Shown here piece by piece: positions 24,992 to 34,453 of a stretch of 64,000 bases of DNA (position 1 is the first letter of the stretch; every line of letters starts with the position of its first letter). Origin of the DNA: Panacagrimonas sp052386745 (GTDB taxonomy: Bacteria > Pseudomonadota > Gammaproteobacteria > Nevskiales > Nevskiaceae); assembly GCA_052386745.1 (NCBI GenBank), contig JBQTJW010000016.1, forward strand, positions 124,001-188,000, given 5' to 3'. The translations under genes were made by a program, and so were the position numbers. Below the pieces are notes generated by a model that was given only the letters and a program-made list of their open reading frames with translations, was not told where the DNA came from and did not search any database.

Positions 24992-25810
24992 ATGGAAAAC
25001 CCCAGCAAGCCCGTCCAGATTTCCGAGCTCCGCCGCATGCGTGCCGCGGGCGAGAAGATCGCCTGCCTCACCTGCTACGACGCCAGCTTTGCGCTGATTG
25101 AAGACCGCGCCGGCGTGGACGTGGTGCTCATCGGTGATTCGCTGGGCATGGTCATCCAGGGCGGCAGCACCACCACGCCGGTGACCGTCAGCGACGTGGT
25201 CTACCACTCGCGCTGCGTGGCGCCGCACCTCAAGCGCGCGTTCCTGGTGGCGGACCTGCCGTTCTTTTCCTACGCCACGCTGGACCGCGCGCTCGACTCC
25301 AGCCAGCGCGTGATGCAGGAAGGCGGCGCCAAGATGGTCAAGCTGGAAGGCGGGCGCGAGCAGGCCAGCATCGTGGAGTACCTGTCCGTGCGCGGCGTGC
25401 CGGTGTGCGCGCACCTGGGTCTGCGGCCGCAGTTCGTGCACAAGATGGGCGCCATGAAAGTGCAGGGCCGCGACGAAGCCGCGGCCGAGGACATGCTGCA
25501 CGACGCCCGCATCCTCGCCGACGCCGGCGCCGACCTGCTGCTGCTCGAATGCGTGCCCGCGGCCCTGGGCCGGCGCATTGCCGAGGCGAGCCCGGTGCCG
25601 GTGATCGGCATCGGCGCCGGCCCCGGCGTGGACGGCCAGATCCTGGTGCTGCACGACGTGCTCGACATCTCGCCCATGGTCACGCTCGGGCGCCGTCCGC
25701 GCTTCGTGAAGAACTACATGACCGGCGGCGCCACCATCGAGGCCGCCATCCGCGCCTACGTGGCCGAGGTCAAGTCCGGTGCCTACCCGGCGGTCGAGCA
25801 CTGCTTCTGA
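24992..25810 (+). CDS. panB: 3-methyl-2-oxobutanoate hydroxymethyltransferase
   Basis: The protein is 272 residues, the usual length. Motifs include TCYDASFALIED, IGDSLGMVIQGG, VADLPFFSY, AHLGLRPQ and LLLECVP. It makes ketopantoate from alpha-ketoisovalerate and 5,10-methylene-THF, the first committed pantothenate step. Its stop is followed at once by the panC ATG. Confidence 0.97.
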   Translation: MENPSKPVQISELRRMRAAGEKIACLTCYDASFALIEDRAGVDVVLIGDSLGMVIQGGSTTTPVTVSDVVYHSRCVAPHLKRAFLVADLPFFSYATLDRALDSSQRVMQEGGAKMVKLEGGREQASIVEYLSVRGVPVCAHLGLRPQFVHKMGAMKVQGRDEAAAEDMLHDARILADAGADLLLLECVPAALGRRIAEASPVPVIGIGAGPGVDGQILVLHDVLDISPMVTLGRRPRFVKNYMTGGATIEAAIRAYVAEVKSGAYPAVEHCF

Positions 25811-26656
25811 ATGCGCACCGTCCACACCGTGGGGGAGTTGCGTTCCCAGGTCACGGCCTGGAAGCGGGACGGCAGCCGCGTGGCCTTCGTGCCGACCATG
25901 GGCAACCTGCACGCCGGCCATCTCCAGTTGATTGCACGGGCGCGCTCGCTGGCGCCGCGGACCGTGGCCAGCGTGTTCGTGAACCCGCTCCAGTTCGGCC
26001 CGAACGAGGACTTTGACCGCTATCCGCGCACGCTCGCCGAAGACGCGGCCAAGCTCGAAGCCGCCGGCTGCGACCTGCTGTTCGCGCCCGGCGTGGCCGA
26101 GATGTATCCGCGTGGACGGCAGAACCTGAGCGGCGTGCGCGTGCCCGCCTTGTCGGAAATGCTCGAGGGGGAGTTCCGCCCCGGGTTTTTCGATGGCGTG
26201 GCCACCGTGGTCACCATCCTGTTCAACCAGGTGCAGCCCGACGTGGCGGTTTTCGGCGAAAAGGACTGGCAGCAGTTGCAGGTGGTGCGGCGCATGGTGG
26301 CCGACCTGCACCTGCCGATGGAGATCGTGGGCCATCCCACGGCCCGCGACGCGGACGGCCTGGCGCTGTCATCGCGCAACCAGTATCTGTCGGCGGAAGA
26401 GCGGGCGCAGGCGCCGGTCATCCACCGTGTCCTGGCCGCCGCTGCCGCCCAGCTTTGCGCGGGAAGGCGCGACTATGCCGCCATGCAGTCGGAGGCGGTC
26501 CTGGCCCTGCGCGAGGCGGGCCTGGTTCCCCAGTACGTGGAAATCAGAAGGCCCGACATGGGCTTGCCCGACACAGTTCAAGTGGAATGGGTGATCCTGC
26601 TGGCTGCTTTTTCAGGCAAAACCCGGCTGATCGATAATATTTTCATATCCATATGA
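25811..26656 (+). CDS. panC: Pantothenate synthetase
   Basis: The 281-residue protein has the ATP-binding HIGH-type motif MGNLHAGH, the segments FVNPLQFGPNEDF and GEKDWQQLQVVRRMV, and the KMSKS-like LSSRNQYLS. It joins pantoate and beta-alanine using ATP. The last codons are unusually A/T-rich compared with the body of the gene. An eight-base inverted repeat, TGACGGCC/GGCCGTCA (26654-26686), begins at its stop codon and could limit read-through to panD. Confidence 0.96.
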   Translation: MRTVHTVGELRSQVTAWKRDGSRVAFVPTMGNLHAGHLQLIARARSLAPRTVASVFVNPLQFGPNEDFDRYPRTLAEDAAKLEAAGCDLLFAPGVAEMYPRGRQNLSGVRVPALSEMLEGEFRPGFFDGVATVVTILFNQVQPDVAVFGEKDWQQLQVVRRMVADLHLPMEIVGHPTARDADGLALSSRNQYLSAEERAQAPVIHRVLAAAAAQLCAGRRDYAAMQSEAVLALREAGLVPQYVEIRRPDMGLPDTVQVEWVILLAAFSGKTRLIDNIFISI

Positions 26657-26664
26657 CGGCCTTG

Positions 26665-26693
26665 TTGCTGGCGGAACGGGCCGTCAGTACACT
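26665..26693 (+). promoter_or_regulatory. Predicted promoter of panD
   Basis: TTGCTG (26665-26670) and TACACT (26688-26693) are 17 bases apart. The start would be near 26700, placing the CRP-like palindrome and both hairpins inside a panD leader of about 130 bases. Confidence 0.45.
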
Positions 26694-26706
26694 CCGCGTC
26701 CGCTGA

Positions 26707-26722
26707 TGTGACCAAGATCACA
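26707..26722. promoter_or_regulatory. CRP/Clp-type operator upstream of panD
   Basis: TGTGA-CCAAGA-TCACA is a perfect match to the CRP core palindrome. It is centred about 14 bases downstream of the predicted panD start, so if the promoter call is right, bound CRP would more likely repress than activate. The same core is used by the Xanthomonas CRP-like protein Clp. Confidence 0.6.
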
Positions 26723-26725
26723 GAG

Positions 26726-26805
26726 CCCGGGCGTATGTCTTTTTGGGCCGCCCGTTGCAGTCCTACGAAACGGATACCGGGTGCATGTCTTAGTGGGCCG
26801 CCCGG
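26726..26805 (+). ncRNA. Tandem hairpin leader element of panD
   Basis: Two units, 26727-26754 and 26777-26804, lie exactly 50 bases apart with four differences by eye. Each forms a six- to seven-base stem: CGGGCG/CGCCCG in the first and CCGGGTG/CGCCCGG in the second. The differences keep pairing: C-G at 32/50 becomes T-G at 82/100, and T-G at 34/47 can become C-G at 84/97. The loop keeps ATGTCTT and TGGGC. This looks like a cis-regulatory RNA. A 'pan' RNA motif upstream of pantothenate genes is known in other bacteria; membership cannot be judged here. Confidence 0.55.
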
Positions 26806-26829
26806 GTCGCCAAGCCAAATGGTTTAGCC

Positions 26830-27210
26830 ATGCAACTGACGATGCTCAAGTGCAAATTGCACCGCGCCCGCGTAACCCATGCGGAACTGGATTACGACGG
26901 CTCGTGCGCAATCGATTCGCGACTGCTGGATCTGGCCGGGATCATGGAGTTTGAACAGATCCAGATCTACAACATCGCCAACGGCGAGCGCTTCACCACC
27001 TATGCGATCAAGGCTGAGCCCGGTTCGGGAATCATCTCGGTCAACGGCGCCGCCGCGCACAAGGCGCGGGTGGGCGATCGCGTGATCATCTGCGCGTATT
27101 CCATGATGGAAGAGGCTCAGGGCCGCATCTTCAAGCCGCGCCTGGTGTACCTGGACGAGACCAACCGCGTGGTTCGTACCGCCAACACCATCCCGGTGCA
27201 GGCGGCGTAA
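26830..27210 (+). CDS. panD: Aspartate 1-decarboxylase
   Basis: This 126-residue pro-enzyme cleaves itself between G24 and S25 (YDGSCAID) to form the pyruvoyl cofactor. Other family residues are NIANGERFTTY and NGAAAHKARVGDRVIICAY. It makes beta-alanine for panC, completing the pantothenate branch. It is separated from panC by about 170 bases carrying a promoter, a CRP-like site and two hairpins, so it is probably regulated separately. Confidence 0.97.
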   Translation: MQLTMLKCKLHRARVTHAELDYDGSCAIDSRLLDLAGIMEFEQIQIYNIANGERFTTYAIKAEPGSGIISVNGAAAHKARVGDRVIICAYSMMEEAQGRIFKPRLVYLDETNRVVRTANTIPVQAA

Positions 27211-27334
27211 CCTCCCTCGCTGCTGGTCGCCTTCGCCGGCAATCGGCAGCGAATCCGGAGCCTCGCCTCCGCGCTTGGCCCCAGGGCAGGGTTCGTGCAT
27301 CTTGGCGGCAACTTTCGCCGAGTGCCGAGCGCCC

Positions 27335-28975
27335 ATGATCCCGCTTGAACAGCTGCCTGCCTGGAACGAGGTCCGCCTCCAGGCCCGCCGGCTCCACATC
27401 ACGCACCTCAACGACCTTTTCGCCGCCGACCCAGGTCGCGTGGCGCGGCTGCACGCCAAGGCCGCGGGCCTGGCGCTGGACTATTCCAAGCAGCGCGTGG
27501 ACGAAGCCGCCCTGGCCGCCCTCCTGAAACTGCTGGAGGTGCGCGACCTGGACGGCTGGCGTCGCCGCCTGTTCGCAGGCGAGCCCATCAACCACACCGA
27601 GCAGCGCGCCGTCATGCACATGGCGCTGCGCGCGCCGCGCAACCTGCCGATGCAGGCGGACGGCCACGAAGTTTCAGGTGATGTGCACGCGGTGCTCGAT
27701 CGCATGGAAGATTTCTGCACCCGCGTGCGCAACGGCGGCTGGCGCGGGGCGAAGGGCGATGCCATCACCGACGTCGTCAACATCGGCATCGGAGGTTCCG
27801 ACGCCGGCCCGCGCATGGTGTGCGAGGCGCTCACCGCGACCGCCAGCGGCGGCCCGCGCGCGCATTTCGTGGCCAACGTGGACGCATCCCAGCTCGCCGC
27901 CGTGCTGGGCGCGCTGGACCCCGCGCGCACCCTGTTCGTCGTGACCTCCAAGACCTTCGCCACGCAGGAGACCATGGCCAACGCCGGCAACGCGCGACGC
28001 TGGCTGGTGGACGCGCTGGGCGCGGAAGCGGTGGAGCATCACTTTGTCGCGGTTTCGACCAACGAGCGCGCGGTCACAGAGTTCGGCATTGCCGCCACCA
28101 ACATGTTCGGATTCTGGGACTGGGTGGGCGGCCGTTACTCGGTGTGGTCGGCGGTGGGCCTGTCGGCGATGCTGCACCTGGGACCGGCGCCCTTCCGCGC
28201 CCTTCTGGCCGGCGCGCACGCCATGGACGTGCATTTTCGCGACGCGCCGTTCGATCAGAACCTGCCGGCGCTCATGGCGCTGCTGGCGGTCTGGAACGCG
28301 CAGGCGCTGGGCTTCCCCAGCCAGGTCATCAGCCCCTACAGCCAGCGGCTGGCCTCGTTCCTGGGCTGGTTGCAGCAGCTGGAGATGGAATCCAACGGCA
28401 AGGGCGTGATGCTCGACGGCACGCCGCTGGCCAGCGCCACGCCGGCGATGTGGGGCGACGTGGGCACCAACAGCCAGCACGCCTTTTTCCAGATGCTGCA
28501 CCAGGGCCCGGCCGTGCACCCGGTGGATTTCATCCTGCCGGTCAGGCCCGACCACACCTACGCCGATCAGCATCGCCTGCTGGTGGCCAACGTGTTGGCG
28601 CAGGCCGCGGCGCTCATGCGCGGCAAGACCGGGGACGAGGTGCGTGCGGAACTCAAAACGCGCGGCATGGACGCGGCAGCGGTCGAAGCGGCCGTGCCGC
28701 ATCGGACCTTCAGCGGCAATCGACCCAGCAGCCTGCTGCTGATGCCGCGGCTCGACGCCTTTCACCTGGGCGCGCTGATGGCGCTGTACGAGCACCGCGC
28801 GTTCGTCATGTCGGTGCTGTTCGGCATCAACGCGTTCGACCAGTGGGGCGTGGAACTGGGCAAGCAGCTCGCGGTGAAGCTGCTTCAGCCCGGCGCGGAG
28901 GACGACCCGTCGATCGACCCCTCCACCCGCTCGCACCTGCACCTGCTGGCCCAGGAGCCTGGGCGTAGCCTTTGA
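27335..28975 (+). CDS. pgi: Glucose-6-phosphate isomerase
   Basis: ATG 27335 gives 546 residues. An in-frame extension to 27275 lacks family similarity. The signatures are GIGGSDAGPRM, FVVTSKTFATQETM, GGRYSVWSAVGL and GVELGKQLAVKLL. It interconverts glucose-6-phosphate and fructose-6-phosphate. The leader at 27217-27250 has a TCGCTGC/GCAGCGA inverted repeat without a T tract, which may end panD transcripts. The end abuts an insertion-sequence scar, but the C-terminus seems complete. Confidence 0.96.
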   Translation: MIPLEQLPAWNEVRLQARRLHITHLNDLFAADPGRVARLHAKAAGLALDYSKQRVDEAALAALLKLLEVRDLDGWRRRLFAGEPINHTEQRAVMHMALRAPRNLPMQADGHEVSGDVHAVLDRMEDFCTRVRNGGWRGAKGDAITDVVNIGIGGSDAGPRMVCEALTATASGGPRAHFVANVDASQLAAVLGALDPARTLFVVTSKTFATQETMANAGNARRWLVDALGAEAVEHHFVAVSTNERAVTEFGIAATNMFGFWDWVGGRYSVWSAVGLSAMLHLGPAPFRALLAGAHAMDVHFRDAPFDQNLPALMALLAVWNAQALGFPSQVISPYSQRLASFLGWLQQLEMESNGKGVMLDGTPLASATPAMWGDVGTNSQHAFFQMLHQGPAVHPVDFILPVRPDHTYADQHRLLVANVLAQAAALMRGKTGDEVRAELKTRGMDAAAVEAAVPHRTFSGNRPSSLLLMPRLDAFHLGALMALYEHRAFVMSVLFGINAFDQWGVELGKQLAVKLLQPGAEDDPSIDPSTRSHLHLLAQEPGRSL

Positions 28976-29019
28976 AAACGAAAAGCGAATCCACCTCGAG
29001 CTTCTTCGTGAGAAGCCCA

Positions 29020-29248
29020 CCCTTGCGGCTCAGGTAGCGCTGCAAGCCATACCCGCATGCCCCGCTTCGTAGACGAATTCGACCCGAGAAGCCGTGCTCT
29101 GCATCCGTGTACACAGTCGATCGATATCGCCGTCGCGAATCCCGACATGGCCCAGGCTCAATACCTCGCCAAAGCCCACCGAATACGCCGCCACGATCGT
29201 CTCTTTGTGGACATTCAGACCCACAACGGCAGTGCTATCTTTTGCCAT
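29020..29248 (-). pseudogene. Truncated, frameshifted IS110-family transposase (N-terminal fragment)
   Basis: ATG 29248 with GGAGG upstream begins MAKDSTAVVGLNVHKETIV, the start of an IS110/IS1111 DEDD transposase. Later FVYEAG continues as CGYGLQRYLSRKG only after a frame change near 29050, consistent with one lost base in the conserved EAGPCGYGL. The first catalytic Asp (GLDVHK) is Asn. Similarity stops near 29020, so about three quarters of the gene is missing. The fragment is inactive. Confidence 0.75.
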
Positions 29249-29398
29249 GCTGACCTCCGCGCAAGGAAACCGATCCATGAGCGCAGTCTTATCTCGCTCC
29301 TGCGGCTCTGGCTCCACGCTAACCCGCGCTACGGCCTCCGCGGGGGTCAGCGCCTCAATAGGCGGAAGTGATACTGTCTAGCCTTCACAGGGAGAATA
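29249..29398 (-). mobile_element. Probable IS110 left-end non-coding remnant
   Basis: This is the 150 bases upstream of the transposase fragment. In IS110 elements the region between the end and the transposase start encodes the bridge RNA. Hairpin-prone words are present (GCGCCT/AGGCG near 29350-29363 and a G/C-rich fold near 29330-29345). The element boundary cannot be fixed without the intact sequence. Confidence 0.3.
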
Positions 29399-29401
29399 GT
29401 G

Positions 29402-30079
29402 GTGGACGACAAAACACTTATTGAGCTGCAAATCAAGGTCGCAGAAACCGAGGCGAGGTCGAAGACCGATCGGCAATGGTTCCTAATAGTGGGGGCATTG
29501 ATCTTATCCTTTCTAGGATTCACGAATTTCGTCTCAATGCCAGGTGAGGCACAACAGCAGGTGAAGAAGCAGATGCCGGAGCATGCAAAGATGGCATTAG
29601 ATCAGTGGATGGCAACGAACGAGCCGAAGCTTACGGTGGGCGAGTTGAATGTTCGTGCAGCTCGCATTACCGATCTGGAGCGACAAGCCAAAGCCGTTCT
29701 CGGGGAATTGTCCAATCTACGAAGTGGGGTTGCTAACCCTTGGGTCGAAGCGACACTGCAGAACGGGTGGGAGCCCTATGGTGAACCCTATGCCAAAGCT
29801 TCCTTTCAGAAGGATGTCCTGGGGTATGTTCATCTTCGTGGAGTAGTAAAGGCCAGCCCAAGTACAGGGAGGGCGGTCGTCTTAACCCTCCCTGAGGGAT
29901 ACCGTCCAGAGGTACAGCAGGAAATGGGGGTTGCATGTGAGGGACAAATCCCTTGCGAAGTCGTGCTAGAAAAAGATGGAAAGGTTTGGTTCGAAACCTC
30001 AAATCACCAATGGGTCAGTCTCGATGGCATAGAGTTTCGCAGCGTCGACGTAATAAAGGCCGGGTCAGGTGAAGGCTGA
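29402..30079 (+). CDS. Membrane-anchored coiled-coil protein with phage-tail-like C-terminus
   Basis: The protein is 225 residues from GTG 29402, or 226 from the adjacent GTG 29399; GGGAG spacing (seven bases) favours 29402. An N-terminal acidic helix is followed by one transmembrane helix (WFLIVGALILSFLGFTNFV), a coiled coil at about 50-110 and a beta-rich C-terminal domain (WVEATLQNGWEPYG, LGYVHLRGVVK, LTLPEGYRP, WVSLDGIEFR). That domain resembles those ending phage tail or collar proteins. The gene is clearly A/T-richer than its surroundings, uses other codons and sits next to an IS scar, so it was probably acquired. Function unknown. Confidence 0.65.
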   Translation: MDDKTLIELQIKVAETEARSKTDRQWFLIVGALILSFLGFTNFVSMPGEAQQQVKKQMPEHAKMALDQWMATNEPKLTVGELNVRAARITDLERQAKAVLGELSNLRSGVANPWVEATLQNGWEPYGEPYAKASFQKDVLGYVHLRGVVKASPSTGRAVVLTLPEGYRPEVQQEMGVACEGQIPCEVVLEKDGKVWFETSNHQWVSLDGIEFRSVDVIKAGSGEG

Positions 30080-30085
30080 TCGGAT

Positions 30086-30110
30086 AAGGGCTGGCTGCTA
30101 GTCAGCCCTT
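30086..30110 (+). terminator. Possible terminator after the acquired gene
   Basis: AAGGGCTG (30086-30093) and CAGCCCTT (30103-30110) form an eight-base stem with a nine-base loop, directly after the stop. The tail is TT followed by CTC, so intrinsic termination may be weak. Confidence 0.5.
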
Positions 30111-30170
30111 CTCACGCCACCCGGCATGCAGGTCCGCATCGGGCGGTTCAGGACACGGGCGCACGCGAGG

Positions 30171-30326
30171 TCAGACGAAGCCTTGCGCCTTCATCCACAA
30201 ATCGCGAAAGCTGATCTGGGCTGTTGGCGCTGCATCGGACTGAACCTGTGCGTTTAAACGCAAGCGGCCGAGGCTTCGCCCTTCCGGCCAGATCCTTGGC
30301 TCCGTTTCATTGAACAGAACCACCAT
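30171..30326 (-). CDS. Short ORF downstream of queG, unknown
   Basis: ATG 30326 gives 51 residues (begins MVVLFNETEPRIWPEGRS). The same frame is open back to the queG stop, with 70 sense codons between the queG TAG (30384-30386) and TGA (30171-30173). I do not recognise it. It may be a real small gene or the remains of one broken next to the IS scar. There is no Shine-Dalgarno sequence. Confidence 0.3.
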   Translation of the reverse strand: MVVLFNETEPRIWPEGRSLGRLRLNAQVQSDAAPTAQISFRDLWMKAQGFV

Positions 30327-30383
30327 TCGCCGCGCCGCATCGAAAGATCGGTCTCGAATGGCCTGGTCTCGCCTGTGAGGTTC

Positions 30384-31496
<1,113 letters not shown>

Positions 31497-31615
31497 GAAG
31501 GTGCGAAGAACTTCGGGACGCGCCCTAATCGTCGCGTCGGATGGGCCAAGGCGAGCAGCCTCGACGTTCGCGACGAGGCGGGACCGCGATCCCCGAAGGG
31601 CTTGCAGCGGGCCTC

Positions 31616-33124
31616 TCAGTGCTCGCCTGAAAACTCCATCACGCCATCATCGACGGCGCCGAACTTTAGCGCGAGCAGGTCGCGCGCGTAGTTCTGATGC
31701 AGCCTCCACGGGACTTTCGACCCCTGCTTGGGAAAGCGATCGAGCGCGCGCTGGATGTAGCCGGACGAAAAATCGATGAACGGCCTTTCACCGATACCCG
31801 GGTCGCGGTTGTTGGGCACGCATTGCCGGAATCCTTTCGCATCCATGAAATTTAGCAGGCGGCAGACGTACTCGCTGGTGAGGTCCGCCTTGAGCGTCCA
31901 CGAGGCATTGGTGTAGCCCAGCGTGATGGCCAGATTGGGCACGCCGCCGATCATCATGCCCTTGTAGCTCATGGTCTTGGCCAGTTCGACGCGGTGTCCG
32001 TCGACCGTCACCTGCATGCCCCCCAGCGCTTCCAGCTCGAGCCCGGTGGCCGTGACGACAAGATCGGCCTGCAATTCTTCACCGGACTGCAAGCGGATGC
32101 CGGTTTCGGTGAAGGTGTCGATATGCCCGGTGACCACCGACGCGCGGCCCTTGCGCAGGGCTTTGAACAGGTCCCCGTCCGGAACCAGGCACAGGCGCTG
32201 GTCCCAGGGGTTGTAGGACGGCTTGAAGTGCCTGTCGATGTCGTAATCGGGGCCCAGCCGCTTGCGCAATTCCTTGCGGATCATCGCCTTGATCCATTCG
32301 GGCCGGCGCCGGCTGAGTTGAAAGATCAGCATGGCGATGAACACGTTCTTCCAGCGCACGATTCCGTAGGCGAGCCGGGCTGGCAACACGCGACGCAGGG
32401 CATTGGCGATGTCGTCTTCGGCAGGCAAGGACACGACATAGCTCGGCGAGCGCTGCAGCATGGTGACGTGCGCCGCCCGCTCCGACATGGCCGGCACCAG
32501 CGTCACGGCCGTGGCGCCGCTGCCGATGACCACGACGCGCTGTCCGCTGTAATCGATATCCTCCGTCCACTTCTGCGGATGAACGACGCGGCCCCGGAAC
32601 CGTTCGATGCCGGGGAAATTGGGTGTGTAACCTGCCGAATAGCGGTAGTAGCCGCTGCATACGAACAGGAAGTGGCAGCTGTAGTACGCCGCTTCGCCCG
32701 AAGGTCCGGACTGGACCTCGACCGTCCACATCGCTTTGGCCGTTGACCATTCGGATTTGACGACGCGCTGCCGGAACCGGATGTGGCGATCGATCCCGGC
32801 CTCCTGCGCCGTGCGCCGCACGTAGCGGAGGATGGACGGACCGTCGGCAATGGCCTTGGCCTCTTCCCAGGGCCGGAACGAATACCCGAGCGTGTACATG
32901 TCGGAATCCGAGCGGATGCCCGGGTAGCGGAACAGGTCCCAGGTGCCGCCGATGGCCTCGCGCGCTTCCAGGATCGCGTAGGTCTTTCCGGGACAGCGAG
33001 TCTGGAGATGGTGGGCCGCGCCAATGCCGGAAAGGCCGGCGCCCACGATCAGCACATCGAAGTGTTCAGGCGTCCAGGCGGATCTGCCTGGTTCGTGCTG
33101 CGCATTGTTCACGCTCGGCTCCAT
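31616..33124 (-). CDS. EtaA-like flavin monooxygenase (Baeyer-Villiger type)
   Basis: ATG 33124 (502 residues) has GGAG nine bases upstream and leads straight into the FAD motif VLIVGAGLSGIGAAHHL. The NADPH motif is VVVIGSGATAVTLVP and the Baeyer-Villiger fingerprint reads FRGRVVHPQKW. Long stretches resemble Mycobacterium tuberculosis EtaA: GGTWDLFRYPGIRSDSDMYT, YNPWDQRLCLVP and GYTNASWTLKADLTSE. Such enzymes oxidise ketones or thioamides using NADPH and oxygen; the native substrate is unknown. A short inverted repeat (GCCTCG/CGAGGC, 31558-31579) follows the gene. Confidence 0.9.
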   Translation of the reverse strand: MEPSVNNAQHEPGRSAWTPEHFDVLIVGAGLSGIGAAHHLQTRCPGKTYAILEAREAIGGTWDLFRYPGIRSDSDMYTLGYSFRPWEEAKAIADGPSILRYVRRTAQEAGIDRHIRFRQRVVKSEWSTAKAMWTVEVQSGPSGEAAYYSCHFLFVCSGYYRYSAGYTPNFPGIERFRGRVVHPQKWTEDIDYSGQRVVVIGSGATAVTLVPAMSERAAHVTMLQRSPSYVVSLPAEDDIANALRRVLPARLAYGIVRWKNVFIAMLIFQLSRRRPEWIKAMIRKELRKRLGPDYDIDRHFKPSYNPWDQRLCLVPDGDLFKALRKGRASVVTGHIDTFTETGIRLQSGEELQADLVVTATGLELEALGGMQVTVDGHRVELAKTMSYKGMMIGGVPNLAITLGYTNASWTLKADLTSEYVCRLLNFMDAKGFRQCVPNNRDPGIGERPFIDFSSGYIQRALDRFPKQGSKVPWRLHQNYARDLLALKFGAVDDGVMEFSGEH

Positions 33125-33273
33125 GGCATACGCTCCAGCCGCAGCGGCTTGCGGCCGCAAAATCATGACGACGCGAGCGCAGGTATGGATTGGCTGTTGC
33201 GCCGCAACCGCCGGCGACAGCGCGACCACCAAGGCGGCCCGGATCACACCACCGGAAAACCACGAGGAGACCC

Positions 33274-33876
33274 ATGATTGATTTCTACTTCGACATTTCC
33301 AGCCCCTGGACCTACCTTGCGTTCCACAACATCCAGCCGCTGGCTGCGGAATTGAACGTGCCCATCCGCTGGAAACCTTTCCTGGTGGGGGGCGTGTTCA
33401 ACACCATCAATCCCACCGTTTACGCCTCGCGCTCGAACCCGGTCCCCGCCAAGCAGCACTACCTTGCCAAGGACGTCGGCGACTGGGCGCGCCACTGCGG
33501 GCTCCGCATCCGGTTTCCGCCGAGCGTTTTCCCGGTCAACAGCGTCAAGGCGATGCGCGCCTGCGTCTGGCTGGAACCGAAGGGCACGCTGCCGGCGTTC
33601 GCGAGGGCGGCGTTCGAGGCGTACTGGTCGGAGGATCGGGACATTTCCCGGGACGAGGTCCTGCGCTCGGTCTGTGCCCGCGCCGGGATCGATGCGGAAG
33701 CGCTGCTGCAAGGCATCGCGCAGCCCGCGGTCAAGGATCAACTCCGCGAAAACACCGAGGAACTGATCCGCCGCGGCGGTTTCGGGTCGCCCACGATGTT
33801 TGTCAACGGTGATGACATGTACTTCGGGAACGATCGCCTGCCACTGGTACGGGAGGCCTTGATCCGGGGACGCTGA
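33274..33876 (+). CDS. 2-hydroxychromene-2-carboxylate isomerase family (DsbA fold)
   Basis: ATG 33274 with GAGGAGA upstream gives 200 residues. The N-terminus FYFDISSPWTYLAF and C-terminus GFGSPTMFVNGDDMYFGNDRL match HCCA isomerase/GSTK-like proteins, where Ser replaces the DsbA cysteines. Such enzymes use glutathione in aromatic degradation. It is divergent from the monooxygenase gene, with about 150 bases between the starts, and no aromatic pathway surrounds it. The substrate is therefore open. Confidence 0.85.
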   Translation: MIDFYFDISSPWTYLAFHNIQPLAAELNVPIRWKPFLVGGVFNTINPTVYASRSNPVPAKQHYLAKDVGDWARHCGLRIRFPPSVFPVNSVKAMRACVWLEPKGTLPAFARAAFEAYWSEDRDISRDEVLRSVCARAGIDAEALLQGIAQPAVKDQLRENTEELIRRGGFGSPTMFVNGDDMYFGNDRLPLVREALIRGR

Positions 33877-33915
33877 TCCCGCTCCGGATGGGCCGCCGCC
33901 GGTACGGCAACCCGA

Positions 33916-34413
33916 TCACGAAACCGCTGCGGGAAGGATCGTCCGCTCGATCAACACCACGGCGTGGGCCGCGATGCCTTCCTTGCGCCCGATGTGCCCC
34001 ATCTCCTCGTTGGTCGTGGCCTTGACATTCACCGCGTCGATGCCAACGCCAAGGTCGGCGGCAAGGCGCTCGCGCATGGTAGCGGTGTGGGGCGACACGC
34101 GCGGCACCTGCGCGATGAGGGTGAGGTCGGCGTTGACCGGCTGGTAGCCGGCCGCGCGCAGGCGGCGCATCACCTCGCGCAGCAGCTCGCGGCTGTCGAT
34201 GCCCTTGAACTGCGCATCGGTATCCGGGAACAGCTTGCCGATGTCGCCGAGCGCGCAGGCGCCGAGCAGCGCGTCGCACAGGGCGTGGATCAGCACGTCG
34301 CCGTCGGAGTGCGCAATCAGGCGGTAGCTGCAGGCGATGAGCACGCCGCCCAGGGTCACGCCCTCCCCCGCTTCCAGCCGGTGCGCGTCGAACCCGTGGC
34401 CGATGCGGATCAT
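33916..34413 (-). CDS. ispF: 2-C-methyl-D-erythritol 2,4-cyclodiphosphate synthase
   Basis: The protein has 165 residues with metal-ligand motifs GHGFDAHRL and AHSDGDVLIHALCDALLGA, plus DIGKLFPDTDAQFKG and NVKATTNEEMGHIGR. It forms the cyclic diphosphate in the non-mevalonate isoprenoid pathway. It lies 40 bases after ispD and is the last gene of the pyrG-kdsA-eno-ftsB-ispD-ispF run. Confidence 0.97.
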   Translation of the reverse strand: MIRIGHGFDAHRLEAGEGVTLGGVLIACSYRLIAHSDGDVLIHALCDALLGACALGDIGKLFPDTDAQFKGIDSRELLREVMRRLRAAGYQPVNADLTLIAQVPRVSPHTATMRERLAADLGVGIDAVNVKATTNEEMGHIGRKEGIAAHAVVLIERTILPAAVS

Positions 34414-34453
34414 GCCTCGCGACCGGTCGTCACCGCTCCAACGCGCCGGTGAT

